Assembly: GCA_947501615.1 (NCBI GenBank)
Contig: CANMWK010000001.1
Location: forward strand, 248,001-312,000
Source of the DNA: an uncultured Tenacibaculum sp.
Lineage (GTDB): Bacteria > Bacteroidota > Bacteroidia > Flavobacteriales > Flavobacteriaceae
Direction of reading: 5' to 3'
DNA length: 64,000 bases
Position 1 is the first letter of the stretch, and each line of letters opens with the position of its first letter. Positions 58,220-64,000 of the stretch are shown one piece after another. Under the pieces are notes generated by a model. The model had not been told where the DNA came from and searched no databases. It worked only from the letters and a program-made list of their open reading frames with translations. A program made the translations under genes and the position numbers.

Positions 58220-59254
58220 ATGTTTAGTTTAAAAAGTATAGTACGTAAAAATATATGGGAATTAACACCGTATTCATCAGCAAGAGACGAATTTAAAGGA
58301 ACTGCAGATGTATTTTTAGATGCGAATGAAAATCCTTACGGAACATTAAATCGTTATCCAGATCCACACCAAAGAGAAATCAAGCAAAAGTTAGCGAAAA
58401 TCAAAAACGTTGAACCGAGTCAAGTTTTCATAGGAAATGGGAGTGATGAAATTATCGATTTAGCGTATAGGATTTTTTGTACACCTGGAGTTGATAAAGC
58501 ATTAACATTCTCACCAACTTACGGAATGTACGATGTTTCAGCAGGAATCAATAATGTTGAATTAATAAAGCAACCCTTAATTAATGATTATCAGATCAAT
58601 TTAAATCAATTACAACCGTATTTAGATGATCCGAAAGTGAAAATCATTTTTGTGTGTTCACCGAACAATCCTACAGGAAATTCTTTCAATATAGGAGATG
58701 TAGAATACATTCTAGATAATTTTGATGGTATTGTTATTATAGATGAAGCGTATATCGATTTTAGCGAACAAGCATCATTTGTTAGTAAAATTAACGATTA
58801 CGAAAACTTAATTGTTAGTCAGACATTCAGTAAAGCTTGGGGATTAGCAGGAGTTCGTGTTGGAGCTGCCTACATGAATGAAAAACTAATAGATTTATAC
58901 AAACGTGTTAAACCGCCATATAATGTAAGTGTTTTAAATCAAGAAGCTGTTTTAGAATCGTTAAATGCCTATGAATTAGTTCAAGCTAACATTAAAATAA
59001 TCTTAGAAGAACGAGAAAACTTAAGAGAGAAATTAGCGGCATTAAAGATTGTAAATAAAATTTATCCTACAGATGCTAACTTTTTATTAGTGAATGTAGA
59101 TAATGCAGATAAAACTTATGATTATTTAATACAAGAGAAGGTAATCATTAGAAATCGTAATAAAATAGTTAATAACTGTATTAGAATCACGGTAGGAACA
59201 CCAGAGGAGAATGAGAAATTAATTGAAAGCCTTCAATTAATTTCGAAATCCTGA
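58220..59254 (+). CDS. hisC: Histidinol-phosphate aminotransferase
   Basis: PLP enzyme converting imidazole-acetol phosphate and glutamate to histidinol phosphate. 344 residues. Signatures: DANENPYG, FIGNGSDEIIDL, SPTYGMYDV, CSPNNPTGN, IDEAYIDFS, and the PLP lysine in SQTFSKAWGLAGVRVG. Its stop codon TGA (59252-59254) lies inside the left inverted repeat of the GIY-YIG cassette, so insertion may have replaced the native 3' end. Confidence 0.97.
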   Translation: MFSLKSIVRKNIWELTPYSSARDEFKGTADVFLDANENPYGTLNRYPDPHQREIKQKLAKIKNVEPSQVFIGNGSDEIIDLAYRIFCTPGVDKALTFSPTYGMYDVSAGINNVELIKQPLINDYQINLNQLQPYLDDPKVKIIFVCSPNNPTGNSFNIGDVEYILDNFDGIVIIDEAYIDFSEQASFVSKINDYENLIVSQTFSKAWGLAGVRVGAAYMNEKLIDLYKRVKPPYNVSVLNQEAVLESLNAYELVQANIKIILEERENLREKLAALKIVNKIYPTDANFLLVNVDNADKTYDYLIQEKVIIRNRNKIVNNCIRITVGTPEENEKLIESLQLISKS

Positions 59255-59607
59255 ACTTGATTCAGGAGCTTTATATTGAAAAAAATGAAATAATGAATGA
59301 GAAGAAGAAGTATTACTGCTATATATTAAGTAATAAAAATAGAACTGTTTTGTATATAGGTTATACAGATAATTTAAAAAGAAGACTAAATCAGCATAAA
59401 AGTGGAAAAGGAGCATTATTTACAAAAAAATACAATGCTGTCGATTTGGTTTTTTTCGAAGAATATGAAGAGAAAAGTAAGGCTAAAAAAAGAGAAAAGC
59501 AATTAAAGAATTGGAGAAAAGAATGGAAATGGGAATTAATAGAAAAAACAAATCCCAAACATTTAACATTAGAAATAGCATCATAAGATCCTGAATCAAG
59601 TTCAGGA
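59249..59607. mobile_element. Inverted-repeat-bounded GIY-YIG cassette
   Basis: TCCTGAACTTGATTCAGGA (59249-59267) and its exact reverse complement (59589-59607) bound a 359-base unit that contains one GIY-YIG nuclease gene. Each 19-base end is itself a hairpin (7-bp stem, 5-base loop). The unit begins at the hisC stop and ends 18 bases before hisB. No target-site duplication is obvious. Interpretation as a mobile cassette is inference. Confidence 0.7.
59293..59586 (+). CDS. Small GIY-YIG nuclease
   Basis: A 97-residue single-domain URI-type GIY-YIG nuclease. YYCYILSNKN and VLYIGYTDNLKRRLNQH carry the GIY/YIG core, the catalytic Tyr and Arg. A family-typical Glu lies in FFEEYEEKSKAKKREKQLKNW. 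The ATG at 59293 gives the standard family length; an upstream TTG lies in the flanking hairpin. It sits between hisC and hisB with no role in histidine synthesis. The nuclease may act on its own flanking palindromes, which is inference. Confidence 0.9.
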   Translation: MNEKKKYYCYILSNKNRTVLYIGYTDNLKRRLNQHKSGKGALFTKKYNAVDLVFFEEYEEKSKAKKREKQLKNWRKEWKWELIEKTNPKHLTLEIAS

Positions 59608-59625
59608 TTGATTAACAAGTTAATC

Positions 59626-60762
59626 ATGAAAAAAGTATTATTTATAGATAGAGACGGAACTTTAGTAATAGAACCACCAATCGATTATCAATTAGATAGT
59701 TTAGAAAAGTTAGAGTTTTATCCGAAAGTATTTCGTTACATGGCTAAAATAGCGGAAGAGTTAGATTACGAATTGGTAATGGTAACTAATCAAGATGGAT
59801 TAGGAACAGATTCTTTTCCTGAAGATACATTTTGGCCTGCACAAAATAAAGTGATTACAGCTTTTGAAAGAGAAGGAGTTGTATTTTCTGAAGTAGTAAT
59901 TGACAAAACTTTTGCTCATGAAAATGCACCGACTCGAAAGCCAAGAACCGGATTATTAACACAATATTTTTCTGAAGAGTATGATTTAGAAAACTCTTTC
60001 GTGCTAGGAGATCGTATTACAGATATGGAATTAGCAAAAAACTTAGGAGCAAAGGGAATTTACTTATCTGAGAATCCAGAATTAGGAGTAGAAGAAATCG
60101 AAGCTTCTAAACAAGAAATTTTCAATAGTATCGCTTTAACAAGTACAGATTGGAAAGAGATTTACGAATTTTTAAAGCTAGAAGATCGTGTTGCAGAGAT
60201 TACAAGAAACACGAACGAAACTAAAATTTATATCAAACTGAATTTAGATGGTTCTGGTAAAAATGATATTGATACAGGATTAAAGTTTTTCGATCATATG
60301 TTAGATCAAATCGGTCGTCATGGAGCAATGGATTTAACAATCAAAGTAGATGGAGATTTAGAAGTAGATGAACATCACACTATTGAAGATACGATGATTG
60401 CTTTCGGAGAATTATTCAATAAAGCTTTAGGAAATAAATTAGGGATAGAGCGTTACGGTTTCTGTTTACCAATGGATGATTGTTTGGCGCAAGTTGCTGT
60501 TGATTTTGGTGGGAGAAACTGGTTAGAATGGGATGCTGAGTTTAAACGCGAGAAAATAGGTGATATGCCAACAGAAATGTTCTTCCACTTGTTTAAATCA
60601 TTTACAGACGGAGCGAAGTGTAATTTAAATATTAAAGCAGAAGGTGTAAACGAACATCACAAAATAGAAGGGATTTTTAAAGCTTTTGCTAAGGCAATGA
60701 AAATGGCCGTTAAGCGCGATGCAAATAAAATGTTTTTACCTTCTACAAAAGGAATGTTATAA
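59626..60762 (+). CDS. hisB: Bifunctional histidinol-phosphatase / imidazoleglycerol-phosphate dehydratase
   Basis: Catalyses steps 7 and 9 of histidine synthesis. 378 residues. The N-terminal HAD phosphatase (FIDRDGTLV nucleophile Asp, [17 protein letters not shown]) covers about residues 1-170. The C-terminal dehydratase has the manganese-binding DEHHTIEDT and NEHHKIEG motifs. ATG 59626 is chosen because it starts directly before the HAD motif; an in-frame TTG at 59608 abuts the right repeat of the cassette. Confidence 0.96.
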   Translation: MKKVLFIDRDGTLVIEPPIDYQLDSLEKLEFYPKVFRYMAKIAEELDYELVMVTNQDGLGTDSFPEDTFWPAQNKVITAFEREGVVFSEVVIDKTFAHENAPTRKPRTGLLTQYFSEEYDLENSFVLGDRITDMELAKNLGAKGIYLSENPELGVEEIEASKQEIFNSIALTSTDWKEIYEFLKLEDRVAEITRNTNETKIYIKLNLDGSGKNDIDTGLKFFDHMLDQIGRHGAMDLTIKVDGDLEVDEHHTIEDTMIAFGELFNKALGNKLGIERYGFCLPMDDCLAQVAVDFGGRNWLEWDAEFKREKIGDMPTEMFFHLFKSFTDGAKCNLNIKAEGVNEHHKIEGIFKAFAKAMKMAVKRDANKMFLPSTKGML

Positions 60763-60790
60763 ATATATAAGTTAACGTTATTCTGAATGT

Positions 60791-60812
60791 TCCCTGAGCT
60801 CAGTCGAAGGGA
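60791..60812. repeat. Short palindromic intergenic unit
   Basis: TCCCTGAGCTCAGTCGAAGGGA, a 22-base imperfect palindrome (ends TCCCT/AGGGA, perfect inner CTGAGCTCAG), lies in the 91-base gap between hisB and hisH. It is of the CCCTGAG...TCGAAGGG type that recurs between flavobacterial genes. Confidence 0.65.
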
Positions 60813-60853
60813 AAAAGAAAGAAATCTTCAGTAATAACAGAAAATTAATAAAC

Positions 60854-61435
60854 ATGAAACTAGTAATCATAGATTACGGAGCAGGAAATATAAAAAGTAT
60901 TCAATTTGCTTTTAAGCGTTTGGGAGTCGATGCTGTGTTAACTAATAACGTAGCAGAAATTCAGAATGCCGACAAGGTGATTTTCCCAGGTGTGGGAGAA
61001 GCAAGTTCTGCAATGCAAAAACTAAGAGAAAGCGGATTAGATAAGGTGATTCCAACTTTAAAACAACCTGTTTTAGGAATTTGTTTAGGAATGCAGTTAA
61101 TGTGTAATTCTTCAGAAGAAGGAAATACAAAAGGTCTAGGTATTTTCGATGTAGATATTAAACGTTTTTCTAACGAAGTTAAAGTTCCACAAATGGGATG
61201 GAATACGGTAACAGATTTAAAATCTGAATTATTCAAAGGCATAAAAGAAGATGAATATATGTACTTGGTACATAGTTTCTACGCTGAAGATTGTGAATAC
61301 GCTATTGCTTCTACAGAATACGGCATAAAGTATGCAACAGCTTTGCATAAAGATAATTTCTATGGAACTCAATTTCATCCAGAGAAAAGTGGAGTAGAAG
61401 GAGAAAAAATATTGAGAAATTTTTTGAATATATAG
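60854..61435 (+). CDS. hisH: Imidazole glycerol phosphate synthase, glutaminase subunit
   Basis: Class I glutamine amidotransferase that supplies ammonia to HisF. 193 residues. IIDYGAGNIKS at the start, PGVGEASSAM, nucleophile Cys in LGICLGMQLM, oxyanion region PQMGWN, and catalytic His/Glu in TQFHPEKSG. Its partner hisF is 1.7 kb downstream, after a four-helix-bundle gene, hisA and a DinB-like gene. Confidence 0.97.
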   Translation: MKLVIIDYGAGNIKSIQFAFKRLGVDAVLTNNVAEIQNADKVIFPGVGEASSAMQKLRESGLDKVIPTLKQPVLGICLGMQLMCNSSEEGNTKGLGIFDVDIKRFSNEVKVPQMGWNTVTDLKSELFKGIKEDEYMYLVHSFYAEDCEYAIASTEYGIKYATALHKDNFYGTQFHPEKSGVEGEKILRNFLNI

Positions 61436-61441
61436 GTTAAC

Positions 61442-61887
61442 AGTATTAAGTATTAAGAACAAAGTATTAAGAATGGATTAATATTATAAAAAAATAAAGA
61501 GCTATGCATAGTTATCAAGACTTGAAAATTTGGAAGAAGTCAATGGATTTAGTGGAGAAAGTATATTTTTTAGTTAAATCGTTACCAGAAGAAGAAAAAT
61601 TTGGATTGATTTCACAAATTAGAAGATGTAGTATTTCTATTCCATCAAATATATCAGAAGGAGCTGGAAGAAATTCAAAAAAAGAGTTTAAACATTTTTT
61701 AGCTATAGCTAACGGATCAACATGTGAACTAGAAACTCAAATATTATTAACAATTAGATTAAAATTCATACTTGAAAGACAAGCAGGAGATATTTTAAAT
61801 TTATGTAATGAAGTAAGAAAGATGAATTTTGCTTTACAAAAAGCCTTAAACTAAATGCTAAGTACTTAATACTTTGTACTAATTACT
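61442..61887. mobile_element. Inverted-repeat-bounded four-helix-bundle cassette
   Basis: ACAAAGTATTAAG at 61459-61471 and its exact reverse complement at 61865-61877 flank a single small gene between hisH and hisA. Around each end are further TATTAAG/CTTAATA repeats (61442-61458 and 61858-61887). Size about 420-446 bases. It resembles the GIY-YIG unit in plan. Mobility is inference. Confidence 0.6.
61504..61854 (+). CDS. Four-helix-bundle protein (S23/23S rRNA IVP family)
   Basis: A 116-residue all-alpha protein. MHSYQDLKIWKKSMDLVEKVYFLVKSLPEEEKFGLISQIRRCSISIPSNISEGAGRN is the S23 ribosomal intervening-sequence protein pattern, also related to the Avd accessory proteins. The fold is a four-helix bundle that forms pentamers and binds nucleic acid in studied members. 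The gene is bounded by inverted repeats and is unrelated to histidine synthesis. No rRNA intervening sequence is nearby. Confidence 0.9.
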   Translation: MHSYQDLKIWKKSMDLVEKVYFLVKSLPEEEKFGLISQIRRCSISIPSNISEGAGRNSKKEFKHFLAIANGSTCELETQILLTIRLKFILERQAGDILNLCNEVRKMNFALQKALN

Positions 61888-61903
61888 AATAAAAAACAAA
61901 AAA

Positions 61904-62656
61904 ATGAGAATAATACCAGCCATAGATATTATAGACGGAAAATGTGTCCGTTTAACAAAAGGCGATTACGATACAAAAAAAATATATAATGAAAGTCCTG
62001 TTGAAGTTGCTAAGGAATTTCAAGATGCAGGAATCGAATATTTACACGTAGTAGATTTAGATGGCGCTAAAGCCAGTAGGATAATCAACTACAAAGTTTT
62101 AGAACAGATTGCGACTAAAACTTCCTTAAAAATTGATTTTGGAGGCGGATTAAAATCTGATGAGGATTTAAATATCGCTTTCGAATCAGGAGCAAATCAA
62201 ATTACAGGAGGAAGTATTGCCGTAAAGAAACCAGAAGTATTTGAAAGCTGGATTCAAAAATACGGATCAGATAAAATCATTTTAGGAGCCGATTTTTATC
62301 CAGACGATACAGGTGGGAAAATAGCAATAAGTGGTTGGCAAGAAGAAAGTAATTTAGCTTTACTACCTTTCATTCAAGGATATCAAGAAAAAGGAATCAG
62401 TTATGTGATTTGTACAGATATTTCTAAAGATGGAATGTTACAAGGTCCAAGTTTCGGAACGTACGAAGAGATTTTGTCAGATCGAGCGGAGTCGATAGCT
62501 AAACTAAACCTTATCGCTTCTGGAGGAATTTCTAATTTCGATGAATTACCAAAATTAGCTGAGTTAGGTTGTGAAGGTGTTATTATTGGTAAAGCCATTT
62601 ACGAGAACAGAATTAGTTTAGCAGCACTAGAAAAATTTATAGTTTCAAATAATTAA
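61904..62656 (+). CDS. hisA: ProFAR isomerase
   Basis: Isomerises ProFAR to PRFAR, step 4 of histidine synthesis. 250 residues, a TIM barrel with [17 protein letters not shown] (catalytic Asp8), [16 protein letters not shown], the second catalytic Asp in [16 protein letters not shown], and phosphate sites [12 protein letters not shown] and GVIIGKAIY. Followed after 4 bases by the DinB-like gene. Confidence 0.97.
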   Translation: MRIIPAIDIIDGKCVRLTKGDYDTKKIYNESPVEVAKEFQDAGIEYLHVVDLDGAKASRIINYKVLEQIATKTSLKIDFGGGLKSDEDLNIAFESGANQITGGSIAVKKPEVFESWIQKYGSDKIILGADFYPDDTGGKIAISGWQEESNLALLPFIQGYQEKGISYVICTDISKDGMLQGPSFGTYEEILSDRAESIAKLNLIASGGISNFDELPKLAELGCEGVIIGKAIYENRISLAALEKFIVSNN

Positions 62657-62660
62657 TGTT

Positions 62661-63173
62661 ATGAATGAAGAATTACTTAATGAATTCAAAGAGCAAATCA
62701 TTTTTAGACTGGACGAAAGTTCAAGAATGAACATGAAATCTTTGGCTTTAATTTCAGAAGAAGATGTGTGGAAACGTTTTAATCAATCATCAAATAGTAT
62801 TGGTAATTTGATTTTACATCTTTGCGGAAATATAACTCAGTATGCCATTGCTTCTCTAGGGAATAAAGAAGATCAAAGAAATAGAAATTTAGAGTTTTCA
62901 ACAGAAGAAGGATATACAAAAGCAGCATTATTAAGTAAACTTTCAGCAACAGTACAAGAAGCAAAACGTACCATTTTAGAAGCTTCTCCAGAGGAATATT
63001 TAAGAAAAAGAGAAGTACAAGGTTTTAATTTTTCAGGAATAGGAATAGCTATACATGTTACAGAACATTATTCTTATCACACTGGTCAAATTGCATTTTG
63101 GATTAAGCAATTAAAAAATAAAGATCTTGGATTTTACGATGGTTTGGATTTAACAGTAAAAAATAAACAGTAA
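62661..63173 (+). CDS. DinB-like (DUF1572-type) metal-binding protein
   Basis: A 170-residue four-helix protein of the DinB/YfiT superfamily. The probable metal triad is His in NLILHLCGN and the two His of [13 protein letters not shown], the usual H...HxxxH spacing. Members include thiol-dependent transferases (bacillithiol- or mycothiol-linked), so a bacillithiol S-transferase is possible. It is fitted between hisA (4-base gap) and hisF (1-base gap), so it is translated with them. Function in histidine synthesis is not known. Confidence 0.88.
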   Translation: MNEELLNEFKEQIIFRLDESSRMNMKSLALISEEDVWKRFNQSSNSIGNLILHLCGNITQYAIASLGNKEDQRNRNLEFSTEEGYTKAALLSKLSATVQEAKRTILEASPEEYLRKREVQGFNFSGIGIAIHVTEHYSYHTGQIAFWIKQLKNKDLGFYDGLDLTVKNKQ

Positions 63174-63174
63174 C

Positions 63175-63930
63175 ATGTTAACAAAAAGAATTATTCCTTG
63201 CTTAGATATAAAAAACGGAAGAACTGTAAAAGGTGTAAATTTCGTTAATCTAATAGATGCTGGTGATCCAGTTGTATTAGCTAAACAATATGCAGAAATA
63301 GGAGCAGACGAATTGGTGTTTTTAGATATTGCAGCTACGCTAGAAAACAGAGGAACTACTTTAGATATGGTAGAAAAAGTTGCCGCACAAGTAAATATTC
63401 CATTCACAGTTGGTGGAGGAATTTCTTCTGTAGAACATGTAGATGCATTATTAAAATGCGGAGCAGATAAAGTTTCTATTAATTCATCAGCAGTAAAAAG
63501 ACCAGAACTGGTAAATGAACTATCTCAAAAGTTCGGAAGTCAATGTGTAGTTGTAGCCATAGATGCAAAACAAATTGATGGAGAATGGAAAGTACATTTA
63601 GCAGGAGGAACGATTCCTACAGCATTAAATCTTTTCGATTGGGCAAAGGAAGTAGCAAAAAGAGGTGCTGGAGAAATCTTATTCACTTCTATGGATAACG
63701 ACGGAACTAAAGCAGGTTTTGCTAATAAAGCTTTAGCAAGGTTATCAGAAGAACTAAATATTCCAATTATAGCTTCTGGAGGTGCAGGTTCTGTACAACA
63801 TTTCGTAGATACCTTTATAGAAGGAAAATCAGATGCGGCATTAGCAGCTAGTGTTTTTCACTTCGGAGAAATACCAATTCCTGAGTTAAAACAAGAATTA
63901 AGAGATAAAAATATACCTGTTCGGTTATGA
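63175..63930 (+). CDS. hisF: Imidazole glycerol phosphate synthase, cyclase subunit
   Basis: Uses ammonia from HisH to convert PRFAR into imidazole glycerol phosphate and AICAR. 251 residues, a TIM barrel with [20 protein letters not shown] (catalytic Asp11), [31 protein letters not shown] (second catalytic Asp) and [12 protein letters not shown]. hisI/hisE should follow; the window ends 70 bases later. Confidence 0.97.
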   Translation: MLTKRIIPCLDIKNGRTVKGVNFVNLIDAGDPVVLAKQYAEIGADELVFLDIAATLENRGTTLDMVEKVAAQVNIPFTVGGGISSVEHVDALLKCGADKVSINSSAVKRPELVNELSQKFGSQCVVVAIDAKQIDGEWKVHLAGGTIPTALNLFDWAKEVAKRGAGEILFTSMDNDGTKAGFANKALARLSEELNIPIIASGGAGSVQHFVDTFIEGKSDAALAASVFHFGEIPIPELKQELRDKNIPVRL

Positions 63931-63960
63931 ATGAGTGTAATGTAATAAAGATAGTACTTT

Positions 63961-64000
63961 GTCAGTTCGAGTGATTTTTGATTATTTCGTTCTGTCGAAA
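63961..64000. repeat. Left end of another nested inverted-repeat element (copy R4)
   Basis: Begins with GTCAGTTCGAGTG, identical to the left terminus of copy R3, 30 bases after hisF, and runs off the window. Confidence 0.75.

Overview
The window looks like chromosome of a marine-type flavobacterium (Bacteroidota, Flavobacteriaceae). The evidence is AT-rich DNA, several secreted proteins with the C-terminal sorting domain of the type IX secretion system (T9SS), lipoproteins, YARHG-domain proteins, a TPR histidine kinase with a LytTR regulator, a bacillithiol-type YtxJ, and promoters that fit the Bacteroidota -7 element TAnnTTTG. Genus is not decided; Tenacibaculum- or Aquimarina-like is only a guess. 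No rRNA, tRNA, CRISPR array or complete insertion sequence was seen.

Layout. 1-4.4 kb: a repeat-rich start, then an unknown protein directly upstream of a TPR sensor kinase, a 17-unit 7-bp tandem repeat, a LytTR response regulator and a convergent DUF1842-like gene. 4.6-15.9 kb: guaB, a small T9SS cargo gene between two related terminators, then parE and parC separated by a secreted FG-GAP/VCBS protein, then a DUF2834 membrane protein and an MscS channel. 15.9-21.2 kb: six minus-strand genes for small envelope proteins, three of them with YARHG domains. 21.5-31.2 kb: a 2-oxoglutarate/Fe(II) oxygenase, a TlpA-like lipoprotein, and the conserved MoxR/DUF58/DUF4350/DUF4129-like/SpoIIM-like membrane cluster, divergent from an RDD gene. 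31.3-45.1 kb: clpB, a frameshifted beta-helix/CBM6 T9SS protein, ytxJ, a superfamily-2 helicase, fahA, typA, a triple-FAS1 lipoprotein and a methyltransferase. 45.1-52.2 kb: an accessory-looking region with a repeat, an unknown small protein, a 1128-residue GTPase-LRR-Roc-COR-TIR protein, a small LRR protein and two secreted proteins. 52.4-54.0 kb: an ABC-F ATPase. 54.1-63.9 kb: the histidine operon.

The histidine operon is the most informative region. It has a recognisable promoter, an 18-residue leader peptide with six consecutive His codons, and an antiterminator/terminator pair, then hisG, hisD, hisC, hisB, hisH, hisA and hisF. hisI is expected beyond the right edge. Five non-biosynthetic genes sit among them: a polynucleotide-kinase-like P-loop protein overlapping a Thg1-like 3'-5' polymerase; a GIY-YIG nuclease gene bounded by an exact 19-bp inverted repeat; a four-helix-bundle (S23/IVP-like) gene bounded by another inverted repeat; and a DinB-like gene fitted tightly between hisA and hisF. 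The kinase/Thg1 pair suggests tRNA 5'-end repair placed under control that senses charged tRNA-His. The two inverted-repeat units look like small mobile gene cassettes tolerated inside an operon.

A family of about 130-bp nested inverted-repeat elements occurs at 54.1 and 55.5 kb, and is cut by both window edges (position 1 and position 63961).
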